Source: Rotaria macrura (Eukaryota > Rotifera > Eurotatoria > Philodinida > Philodinidae). Taken from it: a stretch of DNA of 64,000 nt. Below, piece by piece: positions 12,343 through 23,540 of this stretch. Position numbers and translations under genes: made by a program. A model generated the notes under the pieces. The model searched no databases and was not told where the DNA came from. It was given only the letters and a program-made list of their open reading frames with translations. The DNA is taken from assembly GCA_900239685.1 (NCBI GenBank), contig OENT01000539.1, positions 37,237 through 101,236 of the forward strand, read 5' to 3'. The first letter of the stretch is position 1. Each line of letters starts with the position of its first letter.

Positions 12343-12965
12343 AAAAGCTGTAACAGGAAACCCTTACAGGATTAAAAATTTGAAACACGATGTAACTGCT
12401 TTCAACAGTCATGGAACTCTTCCTGTCGTTCATCAACCCTCCCAACCATTAACTCTTCCTTTCTCACAGAGCAACTACAGCTGCAATAAAGAAGCAGCTA
12501 TTATTTTCTCATCAGAAATTAGCCATATATATGAACTAACCCTGTACCTAAGATCGGTGACGTTCAGTGACGGACTTAGTAGCCGTCTATCACTTTTGCA
12601 ATGGTCTTCAACTCTGTGGGCAACCGCCCCTGACGGACGGAATCACGTGTTAGTAACAATATGTGATGGGCGAATAAGGTGGGAATCATCTGTCTGTAAC
12701 GGTAGGTGACAAGAGAACTATTGGTCGGTAGCGTTTTGTGGCGATGGATTTACCTGTCCGTTGCTGTCTTCGATACGTTGGTGGGTAAGGGGACTCACAT
12801 TTTGGTAACGATTTGGGATTGGAGGGGCGGATGCACCTGTCGTTTACGGTCTGTGTTGGGGGAGCAGGGGCTCACCTGTCGGTAGCAGCTTTTGGTTCAG
12901 AGGGGCGCTGTGTGCAAATTTTCTATGTGAAACAGCTCAAGACTCATTTTTGATCGTGTTTGTCA
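12343..12965 (+). repeat. Dispersed repeat, copy 1 (pair with 16707-17232)
   Basis: It starts with AAAAGCTGT and CTTACAGGATTAAAAAT and continues through ATAAAGAAGCAGCTA and GATCGGTGACGTTCAGTGACG. It ends in a degenerate minisatellite of CACCTGTCGGTAACGG-like units, closing near ATCGTGTTT. Copy 2 has the same order in the same orientation. The 109-codon reading frame in it (12380-12709) is not conserved in copy 2. Confidence 0.75.
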
Positions 12966-13275
12966 AAAATTACCATCTTTACTTACAGTCTTGGTACGAT
13001 GGCGGTAAAACTTATATGAAGAATAATCTTACGTTTAGAGACCACGGGAAACCGACGAATATTTTATGTTCAAGATGTCTATTATTTGTGCACCTAATCA
13101 GAAGAGTCGTCTGTTCTCTATTTTATATGTTGCTTTCGTCTATATTAAATTTGGTGATGGAAAGCTCAGTTTCTTACTTAATATTGGTGTCAATGTACAT
13201 GCTGAAGTGTTTGATTAATCTTATTAAACGAAAAGCAGAAATGAATACGGATGATCGCAATTGAGAAAACTTGAA

Positions 13276-13620
13276 TTTGGCCATCGGAATTCGGGCAATC
13301 TCCAATATCCAAAACGCACTAGAATTTTTAATCTATGCAAATTCCACTAGCAGTCGGATACGACTGCCGATTTTTTACAGTTGTCTAAATTCTTCAGGAT
13401 TCACGACAATGAACATTTTCGCTGCTTATTTTAGTGCAGATGTATTGAAGTTTGAATAAGAAAGAATTATGAGAGTAAATATCTAATGTCGTAAATCCTA
13501 AAGCATTTAGACAATTGCGGAAAACCAACGACCTTATCCAACTGCTAGTGAAATTCCGACATTTTACAACATTCTAATTGGTATCGGATATTGGAATTTG
13601 TCCAAATTCCGTTTCCCCAG
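13276..13620. repeat. Long imperfect palindrome
   Basis: The left arm CGGAATTCGGGCAATCTCCA and the right arm (reverse complement CGGAATTTGGACAAATTCCA), each followed by ATATCC, face each other. A second inner pair (AATTCCACTAGCAGT and ACTGCTAGTGAAATT) pairs as well. No gene. Confidence 0.6.
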
Positions 13621-14276
13621 TAAATAGAAGCCAATTAGCGATTCACATATATGCATGTTCCATAGTGTAACTCTGGCAGAGAGATAGATGAAATGATGAA
13701 ATGACTAGAGAAACTAGAGTATATAGATAAATACATATTGACTTCGAAGAAAGTAAAAGTGATGTGTTAGTGTCATGAGCTGAAGATCAAAACAAAAGAA
13801 TATTATACCATTTTTGAAAGTAGTCTGATTTTCCATATCTCTGCGTGCGTTTTACTTTGTTATTATTTTTCTTTATTGAGTACTTAGGATGGTATATTCT
13901 TTTTTTTTATCGCAATATAAAACCTAATGGAGCCTTATAAGATTATTGGTATTTATTCAAGACTGCCTAGAAGCAATCAGCACTAAGATGGTTAACGAAT
14001 TTCTTGGGAATTGAAGAGCAGGTTTTGAGAAGCTTTGGCAGGCTAAATATTGTGCTTCAGTGGCAGAAAACAAGGAAAACTTTTGATTTTGATCTGAGGC
14101 CGGTAAAGTTTTCGAGGATTTCAGAAATGGAAGGAGCGTATTACATCACGTAATCACTCCTCCCTACACCTTCCATCGGTACAACCTTGAATTTAGCACA
14201 AAGAGCTTGTCTAGGTCATTGAAATAATGACTTTTTTATTATGACGGTTTCTGATAGAAGGGTAGCTAGTGCTGAT

Positions 14277-15468
14277 CAGGGTTGCCATCTGATCAAGTCT
14301 AAAATGCGGAAAACTGAACTTGAAAAGCGGAAAATAGTGGAAAGAAAAACAGAAAAAGCGGAAAAACAGCGGAAACATAAACTTATAGAGTTTTAGTATT
14401 TCTGAGAATATTAGGTATTTTTGCATATCGATATATGTGGCATTTCGTTTTATTTCACCAAAGTTTCACAATATGTACAAGAGAAAATCAAGAAAAAAAT
14501 AGAAATTTTACTGGACCCGCTGTTTTTAATGCATATTTGTTGTTAGAACTGATTGCTTCCAGTAAATCTTTATGAGATAACAAATATTGATGCATACCAG
14601 TACATGGCAATACGGAATTTCAACGAATTTATAACTCAGCAGCTACTAAATCGACTGATATTCGATTACGAGAATCATTAAGTAACAAAAGTACCTTCTA
14701 CGGCTGCTACTTCTTCTCACTCCTTATTGTGCTTCCTTGCTGAAGTTATCAATTGTCGATTTATGTTAAATTATTTTATCTTATACATGTGTCTTTTCAG
14801 CTTTATGTGCTGGTCAATATCATTCTTTCCCATCATAATGGATTGAAAAATGTTCATTGAAGGCAATGCAAAGAACTTTAGTTGAATTTGGTCTGTACTC
14901 TCCTAAAAATGATCCGAGCTGAGAATCGAGTAATCACTCTGAATTAAACACGCCCTTATTTCTCTTCTTTTCACAAGCATTTGAGATGGCGTCGACATTT
15001 TTATTTTCATTTGATTTCAAAACTGGTGTTGCTGGTATTAAATTTTCATGATTATTATCATTCTCATCTTCAATTATAATCGTACTATCCATGACTTAGA
15101 GAAAAATTGTTTCAACTATTTGGTGTGAGGTTCTTGTACATGAATATAGAATGCACAATTAGTTGAAAATACTTTGCTATCAGTTGAGAGTGGAATGACC
15201 TTTTGCTTTACGAATAGGAAATTAGAGCACATCCTCTCTTACATAGAAAAGCTACTAGTGTTCTTCTTCCATTGATTTTATGAATCAGAAAAAGTAGTCA
15301 TCACTCACTGCATGTGTTAGCAATAAGAATTGCTTCAACAACAGCAGGTTTTATTCTGTACACATTTTCAACATGCAACACGGTTTGCACGAAAAAGCGG
15401 AAAAAAAAGCGGAACAGCGGGAAAATAGCGGAAAGTTTCCACAAAAAGCGGAAGAGGTGGCAACCCTG
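14277..15468. mobile_element. hAT-like non-autonomous transposon
   Basis: The terminal inverted repeats are CAGGGTTGCCA at the left and TGGCAACCCTG at the right, typical in sequence of hAT ends. The flanking 8-mers GTGCTGAT (14269-14276) and TTGCTGAT (15469-15476) match at 7 of 8 positions, as expected for a hAT target duplication. The subterminal regions are full of AAGCGGAAAA. No intact transposase is visible in the 1.2-kb body. Confidence 0.75.
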
Positions 15469-15476
15469 TTGCTGAT

Positions 15477-16557
15477 GATTTTACACTTTATTTGGTTTCC
15501 TCACATCATCAATCGCATCGTTTCGATGAAAAGTACACGTTTACATATGCAACCATCGGAGAGAATGAATGACGAGAAAAGACAAGGGCAGCAAAACAAT
15601 AATAAAACAGCAAAGGCAACGACAAGGATAAAAAGAAATAGTTAATAAGTCTTAAATATCACCCTTATAATGCACTCCAATAGAACCATTACACTTGTGC
15701 TTTTTGTAACGGGTGTGTGATAATCAAATTAGTAGTCTCCCCATAATGGAAACTCTTGAAGCTTCAATAGCAGGGGAGAAGTTAGTTGTCAATAAGCGTC
15801 GTTTTATATACAAATCGATAATGTCCTTCGTCAGAGGCAACTGAATGTGTTACAAAGTTTCGAAAAATTTGCGTGCGTATAAAAACTTATTTTGGAAATG
15901 AAAATCAGCCGAAATCCAGTGTTAATAAATTTTTCCGACAACAACCCTGTTTGAATCGTCTTAATAGAAAAGTTCTTGGACTTGGAATACAATAGATATC
16001 TATTTGGCATCATAGTGATGGGCTCGGCAGTATGCAAGCTGATAGATGGCTATGGGAATAGACGAGCGAAAAATTCACATTCGCAGGAGCTCTGTTTAGG
16101 ATATTTTCGTTTCTTACGGTGATTTTCGTAGGATGCTAAGATTTTTAAGAATACGGTGCATTATTTTTGTTATATACCCCTTGATCACTGTTATTATCGC
16201 TATGCAGTATTAAATATAAGCCAGATCGGTTCTTAATCATCAAACAAGCTATGAAATCTTTCTACTTTCTTACCGTTGCAAAATTGTGATTCCCTTCAAT
16301 ACAAAAGAATTAAAACGTCAATAACAAACTACCATGCAATTCATTCTATGAAAAGAAGTGTGAATGACGCTGCTTGCAACGCAAACCACTTAAGCAGAGT
16401 ATTCATTTGTTCTTCAACATTTTTGCATGTGCCCTTGAATTTCTGAAGAATAAGCACGCAGTCTCGTCGATTTCTACAACAACAAAATAAGTAAACACAA
16501 CGAAATTTGATCCCATAAGAGCACCTTAGGACTTCTGTCACCATAATTGCTGAAAAA
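15477..16557. other. No gene recognised
   Basis: AT-rich sequence without a supportable coding frame or structured repeat. Confidence 0.45.
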
Positions 16558-16640
16558 ACTGTGGGTGTGTGACTCCTTAACGACGCGCAGGTGAATCTGA
16601 GTGTCAGTGAGAGTTTCCCTGTGAGTATGAGTATGAAAAA
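16558..16640. repeat. GTG-rich tract
   Basis: GTGGGTGTGTGACTCC, GAGTGTCAGTGAGAG and GTGAGTATGAGTATG form a degenerate GTG-rich run. No complementary arm was found nearby. Confidence 0.4.
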
Positions 16641-16706
16641 CGATGTCGTTGTGCATTTGGTTGCAGATGCCCAGAAAGGATTTCACAATAGATATCAGCA
16701 TGATCA

Positions 16707-17232
16707 GAAAAGCTGTTAGCGCAATCCCTTACAGGATTAAAAATGTGAAACACGATGTAACTACTGTCAACAGTCACGGAAATTTTGCTTTCTTTCATCA
16801 ACCCTGCTAGCTGTTTACTCATCATTTCCCACTGAGCCACTAGAATTGCAATAAAGAAGCAGCTAATACGTATATTCTCATCAGAAATTAGTGTCATACA
16901 TTCACTAATCTTTCAGCAAAGATCGGTGACGTTCAGTGACGCCTTTGTAGGTTTTCTATTGCTTCTGTGACCATCTTCAACCCTGTCAGTAAGGACCTCG
17001 GACGGGGGAATCACCTGTCGGTAACGGTCTGTGATTGGTGGGAGGGGGCATGGGTCGGCACCTGTTGGTAAAGGTCAGCGGGGAAGGGGCGTGAGTAGGC
17101 ACCTGTCGGTAACTGTCTGTGATGATGGAAACACCTGTCGGTAATGGTCTGGGGTGGGGGGGGGGTGGTGTGTGGGTGCAAAATTTCTACACTAAACACT
17201 TCAACACTCCTTTCAGGTCGTGTTTTACAAAG
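16707..17232 (+). repeat. Dispersed repeat, copy 2, with a CACCTGTCGGTAACGG minisatellite
   Basis: Direct-oriented homologue of 12343-12965. Four spaced units beginning CACCTG(T)TCGGTAA lie at 17000-17150 and are followed by a G-run. The copy ends near GGTCGTGTTT. Confidence 0.75.
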
Positions 17233-17520
17233 GCCCAAACCATAACTCCGACCCATGGCCAGACGACGGGTTCAGCCGAGAATAAGGCATAGACCCAGAC
17301 CACGACCCAAATCCTAACCGACGCCATCATCGACAAACACAACCGCACAAACATGCACCACAAGTCACTTAACAACGAAAAAGACATCCATATACTCGCT
17401 CACGCCCCACACCACCAAGCACTCATTTTCAAACACTCGACCAGATCCGCGCACAGCCATAATCGCAACCACAAACACGAAAAATAACAGCCAAACTCTC
17501 AGCCACACACACACGAAGTG
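17233..17520. repeat. C-rich CCACAACC tract
   Basis: About 290 bases are rich in CACAAC, ACCCAGACCACGACCC and CACACACAC on the plus strand. This is the opposite strand bias to the G-rich minisatellite immediately to its left, so the two could pair as a degenerate foldback. Confidence 0.5.
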
Positions 17521-17689
17521 TTTGATTCTTGAGAAAGTTAACGTGATGCGAAAGCGCTGTGTAGTTTGCCACTAGATGAAACCACAATAAAGCGGCTGAT
17601 TTAAAAAGATAATCTAACCCATGACTAGGGATACATCGATAAAGGTGAATCACTGGTTCACCATTCTAACCAAAACTGCGCTTACAAGA

Positions 17690-18870
17690 AACCATTCCGA
17701 TCGGTAACCATCTTACTACCTTTGAAGGATCTTATGTCACTTATTTTTTCTTATAACATGAAGGATTAGACGGTTATCAGTTAGTATCGGTGTATCCGGG
17801 TTAGAACTGGTTAAAGCTATTAACCGGTGACATATAATTCACTGTCATCTTTGTATCCCTATCCTATATCGGGTTATACCGATCAATACGGACTAATACA
17901 GATTCAGGCCGCCTTGTACCAGTTAATACTGGCGAATGCCGACTTATACCTTGGGGTGTGCAGTGTCGGTATACTGATTAGCAGGGGCACCGATGCACTG
18001 ACACTGACCCCCTCTGACCTGAATTTACGTGTAAAAGTACAATATTCTGCATGTTGATTGCAGCCAACAGAAATTAGTATCAATTTTGATGCTGCTATAC
18101 TGACCTCAGTTTCACCGTCTTCACTATCAGTATTACACCGTCCAGTGCAAAATCGTACATCCCTACTTATTCCGCTCAGCAATGGCTAATAAGAACTTAT
18201 ACCGGCTTATAATCGTAAACGGTGAAACGTTTACCAGTTGGAACAACTACCGGAGGAACGGTTACTGGTTGCAACGCTTGAACCAGTTGCCGGTCCAAGC
18301 GATTGAAGTGGAAGCGGTTACCAGTTGGCGCGGCTACCAGCTTGCACAGTTACCGGTTAAACCGTGTACCGGTGGAACCAATTGTCGATTAAACTGGTTA
18401 CTTGTTGAACTGGTTCCCCATTGAACAGGTTGCCAGTTGAACTAGTTACTTGTTGAACGGGTTTCTGGATCGAACGGTTAACAGTTCAAATGGTTACCAG
18501 TTGAAGCGATTGCTAGTTGGAACAGGATTTGCAATGATGATGATGATTACCGGTTCACCGTTCTACTGGTAACCGTCTTCACCGGTAACGGTTCGAACCG
18601 GTAAATGTTACACCGGTAACCGTTAATAGCGGTTAATAGCGACTAATAGTGGCTAGTATCTTCTTTGTACCGCTGTATAGTGTTTTAAACACGGGATGTA
18701 ACAGTGAAAATAACCGGTGCTTATTATAGCTCTCCTACCGCCTTTCAACGACATTTTTGGGTTATTTCGGTTTAGACCGGTGGGATTAGGCGAATACCAG
18801 GTGGTGTGAATATTTGTGGGTTGCAACTGGTTACTTATTGTAACGAAATATATAGACTATTCGTTGGTAT
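17690..18870. repeat. Island of GGTTACCAGTTGAAC units (about 16 bp) and related palindromes
   Basis: From 18223 to about 18530, degenerate 16-bp units of the type GAACNGGTTACCAGTT follow one another, roughly 15-18 of them. The flanks (17760-18220 and 18530-18870) carry both strands of the same words (GGTTATACCG, CCGGTAAC, GGTTAATAGC). Reading frames across it are by-products of the repeat. Confidence 0.75.
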
Positions 18871-19439
18871 ATCAGGATATATAGAATTGCGTATATATCT
18901 TGATAAGGTAATGGATAGTGAATAGTTGAAGGTTATAATTAGAATAACCAGGAACGTTTGGATAATACAAAATATCGAAGATTTATTATATGATTAATTA
19001 AAGACACATAAGTAAGCGGTACTCTGCTGGTAATAGGTATACGTAAGTGTTACACCAAGTAGTATACACACAGTAAGTTTTCTTGTATATTCACTACGTT
19101 CGTGCGTGCTTCTATCGACTTGATTTTCTACCACTCTCTTCCCTTCTTGTTTAGAACTAACTCAACTCTTGAGCTCAAAACAACTGAATGCTTCCAAACA
19201 TACTAGTCATCAGGAGAATATATCAAGAGAGGAAAAAATAGAGAGACAGCAGAAAGGGAGAAATAGAGAGAAACAGAAGAAAGAAAGAGCTAGAAAAAAG
19301 GAGAAAAGACAGAGGAAGACTACGCGTCACCGAAGCGAGACTAAGGAGTATCGTGTAAAAGGACGTCTACCTCTTGTTGCAACTCCCGACTGATTCCGTC
19401 CTATACGAGGGACGTCCTTCTTGGCACACTTATATGAAC

Positions 19440-19690
19440 CGGTGACATGCAACTAACTATAGTTATTACATCCCTAGTTAATATCGGTTTTTGCCTGCTT
19501 ATCACGACTGATGCTGGGTAATACCGACTTATAACCGTAACTGGTGAAACGGCTACCGGTTGTACTGACTACTGGTTGGAACAGTTACCTGTGAACTGGT
19601 TATCATCACCGTTTCATCCCTAGTTGGAACGGCTATTGGCTGTACTGGTTACCGATTGTGGCAGATACCGTCATTGTTGCATCCTTACCT
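19440..19690. repeat. Second GGTTACCAGTTG island
   Basis: The same words as 17690-18870 (CTACCGGTTGTACTG, GGTTGGAACAGTTACC, GGTTACCGATTG) recur after a roughly 570-bp gap of unrelated sequence, suggesting one element split by an insertion or two copies. Confidence 0.6.
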
Positions 19691-20483
19691 AAGACTATTT
19701 TTGTTTCTTTTCTGCCTTGTGTTTTCGTTCTGCTGTATTATCAAACTCGGTAATGGTTAGAAACCTTTCATAGCTCACCATGTGTAGGTCGCGATAGAAA
19801 GTAGCAATTCTTGAGTAACAGCATCAGCACGAATAGATTCGACAAATCTAATCCATAAATTCCGAAAAAATAGGTTCCATCATTGGTAGAACCAAGACTG
19901 CTATTGTGGGTGGACTCTATATTTTTAGCGTAAGTAGATTATTGCTATCATTGTACTTCTCTTCAGCGTTTGACAATAAATAAGCAATATTTATATTTTT
20001 CCAGAGAAAGAGCAACGATAAACGAATTCTTTAATAATGACAGCGGAATAGATGATAGAAAAGTGCAGCTATGATTTTTCTACTGTTGTATACGTCTGGC
20101 TATGAGGAAGTAAAATGAACTGATCCATATCGGGCAAACGCAAAATAATACCAAACATGCTTTTTAAAATCTATTTAAGATTTTATTTTTCAACGCTTGG
20201 AAAACGTTTTTTCATAAAACATTGAAAAAAATGTTTTCTCTATCATTCGATGAAGCTAGTTTTTCAAAAACTCGTCATAGTATGTGATGGTGACGTGTAT
20301 TCAACCACCTCCATCAGCATTGTACATTATTTTTCGTATGCCATGAATTCGAAATCTCAGATCATTTTGGCCTGATGAAAAAACATATTTGTATAGACGC
20401 TCTATATTTTTAGTCAGAAAAACTATTTTACGAGCACGTACATCTGAATCACGTTGGTACTACCCGTTTTACAATCTCCAAAC

Positions 20484-21137
20484 TAGGGTGCAACAAATCT
20501 TGAATTGATTTGGGATTACTCACTAAATCTCTCAAGTTTATACTTGGATTTGATTTTGGTTTCCGGATTTTAGCGATGGTTCGAACTGAGTTTCTAGATG
20601 TGAATTTCATCTAGATTCGGACTACGGGATTATTTATATTACTTTTTCCGGCTTAGATTTAGAATTCGGGGTTGGTGATATGTTTTGAATTCGGACTTGG
20701 ATTTGAATTTGGGTGTGGGTGTTACATTTGGTTTTGGACTTGGGATTTGTTTTTAATCTAACATGTGTCGAACTTTTGCATCGTGCTATACTGTAAAAAA
20801 AAGGGCACATTAATGTACCCTTTAAGGGTTTATGAAAATGCAACGTATAATAAACCCTTCTTCCGTTTATGAAATTTTTCATAAACCCTTCGAGGGTTTA
20901 TCATCGTGTTTAAAATACCCTAAAGGGTTTATGAAAAATTTCATAAACGAAAAAAGGGTTTATTATAAGTTGCATTTTCATAAACCCTTAAAGGTTACAT
21001 TAATGTGCCCTTTTTTTTACAGTGTACACTGAAACCAAATCTCATTCCAAAATCAAAATCAAAATCTCAGTCGAGAACAATTCCAAATTTATTTTCATCA
21101 AATCCCAAGGCCTTGGATTTGTTACACCCGCACCCCT
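20484..21137. mobile_element. Element with GGTGCAACAAATC-type ends and GGATTTGG motif interior
   Basis: The left end AGGGTGCAACAAATCTTG and right end (reverse complement CGGGTGTAACAAATCCAAG) are inverted. The interior left of the nested MITE is rich in TTTGGATTTG, and the interior right of it is rich in CAAAATC/AAATCCC. The right end of 51110-51340 carries the same terminal sequence. Confidence 0.55.
20789..21024. mobile_element. Tc1/mariner-like MITE with TA target duplication
   Basis: A near-perfect palindrome with arms of about 100 bp. The ends are TACTGTAAAAAAAAGGGCAC and (reverse complement) CACTGTAAAAAAAAGGGCAC, flanked by TA on both sides (20787-20788 and 21025-21026). The interior repeats AAACCCTT/AAGGGTTTATGAAA. 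No coding sequence. It is nested in the 20484-21137 element. Confidence 0.8.
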
Positions 21138-21300
21138 TAAGAAAGAAGGAACATTGATTTTCCACAAAATCTTTTTCGAAAACTCTATCACAACAAAACT
21201 TACGCATACATCTCATATTAAAAAAAACGTGTAGTCGTTTTGATATGTACTGCAAACGATAATATTAAACTCATTTACCAAAAACAAACGATTTCTCTTA

Positions 21301-23312
21301 AAAGGACTAGGGCTGATAAGGCCGTTTTTTTCCCTTAACAAAATCGAGCTACTTTTATTGGATTGAAGTTAAGTTTAGACTCTGATCATGTTCCATAGGT
21401 TTTTTTCTCAAATTGCTTTAAAAAAATGTTCAGACCTGGGGTCTCCCACAGGAATGGTAAAAAATTTTATTTTTCAAAACTCAAGTGAAATGTATTCTAG
21501 CTTATAGAATTAAGTGCCTGATTACGAATATCAACATTATGAGGTCCTTGAACCTTTTCTTAGTTGTGTAAGCTTCAGATTTCAAGATGAACTTTTGCAA
21601 CGATATTATCAATTTTCAACTTCCTGTCGGCGCCTTTGCAATGTAGGATTTTTTCGAAATGTGCACTATATATGTGAAACTGTATCTTCTATCTGAAAAC
21701 GAACAGAAAATTAGTTTTGTACAATGAATTTGCCTGATACTTTGAGATGAAGGGGTCAAAAATCGCTTTTTTGCTGTCTTAAACCATGTTTGGTCCCCTG
21801 TTTCGTCATGAGGAATGCTAGAAGGAAGGCCATTTTTTCCTGTGATACGTAACTTGTTATGCTCTAACGATCCAAGGAGTTTAAAATGGGGGGGAAAGAT
21901 CAGTGTTTTACTGTCAATAATGTTAAGAATTCCTTTTTGTTTGAATTATGTTACTAAAGACATCATATAATTATGAGGATTGGGTCACTATTTTTAAACT
22001 TACGCCGATTATACAATCCGTTGGTGGACTTAAATGATTTAAGTATTAGAGGTGGATAAAACTAGCTCTTTCTTCAGAAGTATCAAACAGGAGATATGCA
22101 TTCTCTAATAATCAACACAGATATGTATACATGCGACTTGCAATAGGTCGATGGGTTTGAATGACTCACCTCCTGTACTATGACGCACAGGAGAAGAGCA
22201 AATATGTATAGACGCACGCCAATAGGAGACAGAGAATCCTTGTAAATATTTTGATCTTTTCAAGTTCGTTATATATATTTATATGCGTACTCTAAAGAGC
22301 AATTATATATATCCCTGATCTCATGATGGCAGTTATTAACTTATTACTGCTGATTTCATCTCTGTGATTATGGTTATTTATAAAATTTGCAAAACTATTA
22401 TTTTAATTTTTTCGTTTCATGATTATCGACTGTAATGGCCGTACAATTCTATAATGGTGTTGTCAGTCTCCCTACGGAAATGTAGCTATCAGGGCTCGTA
22501 GCAATGTCAAATTCATTCTCTGGTACTTGCGGTTGACTCTTCATGCTGCTTCCAAATAGGGACCAGCTTCAAAACAGCCTCTTGGAGCTTATCAAGAGCA
22601 CACTGTCTAATCTTAAAATGAGGATGATCTTAAGAGAAACGTGCAAACATATGACATATTGAAAGAAACTTTACCGAAAAAAGGATTTTTAACGTTTTTG
22701 AAAGTGAGACACCCATCTTTTCACATTTTAAACGCCTTGGATCGTTAGAGCATAACAAGTTACGTATCGCAGGAAAAAATGGCCTTCCTTCTAGCATTCC
22801 TCATGACGAAACAGGGGACCAAACATGGTTTAAGACAGCAAAAAAGCGATTTTTGACCCCTTCATCTCAAAGTATCAGGCAAATTCATTGTACAAAACTA
22901 ATTTTCTGTTCGTTTTCAGATAGAAGATACAGTTTCACATATATAGTGCACATTTCGAAAAAATCCTACATTGCAAAGGCGCCGACAGGAAGTTGAAAAT
23001 TGATAATATCGTTGCAAAAGTTCATCTTGAAATCTGAAGCTTACACAACCAAGAAAAGGTTCAAGGACCTCATAATGTTGATATTCGTAATCAGGCACTT
23101 AATTCTATAAGCTAGAATACATTTCACTTGAGTTTTGAAAAATAAAATTTTTTACCATTCCTGTGGGAGACCCCAGGTCTGAACATTTTTTTTAAAGCAA
23201 TTTGAGAAAAAAACCTATGGAACATGATCAGAGTCTAAACTTAACTTCAATCCAATAAAAGTAGCTCGATTTTGTTAAGGGAAAAAAACGGCCTTATCAG
23301 CCCTAGTCCTTT
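21301..23312. mobile_element. Large foldback element with about 588-bp inverted arms
   Basis: The left arm 21301-21888 and right arm 22724-23312 are inverted copies beginning AAAGGACTAGGGCTGATAAG. They differ at only a few positions, so they are recent or gene-converted. The loop (21889-22723) includes a helix-like coding trace on the minus strand (KIRQCALDKLQEAVLKL near 22570-22620) with stops around it. No target duplication was found. The mirrored 60-codon frame in each arm is not a gene. Confidence 0.85.
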
Positions 23313-23540
23313 GTTTAAAAAAAATGCTACACATAGAAATAGCCGGATGTTAAAATACTCATTCTCGTATTTTACCATATAATGAATCTCGGTGACAGTG
23401 CAGGCGTTGGCAACCTTATCATGTACTCCAACATTTTGAATCACACCTACAGGCACAACATCCTACACACACATTGCAATTTTGAATATGATGAGAGAGT
23501 CAGAAAAAACTGACTTAAATCGAAGGGAAATAATATTTTA

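Noticed and set aside
12380..12709. 109-codon plus-strand frame
   Set aside because: Lies in a dispersed repeat and is not preserved in the second copy at 16707-17232.
18182..18424. 80-codon frame rich in Asn, Trp and Leu
   Set aside because: A by-product of the 16-bp GGTTACCAGTTGAAC minisatellite.
21514..21696. 60-codon frame found identically in both arms of the foldback element
   Set aside because: It is simply repeated by the inverted arms; short, with no motif and no start context.
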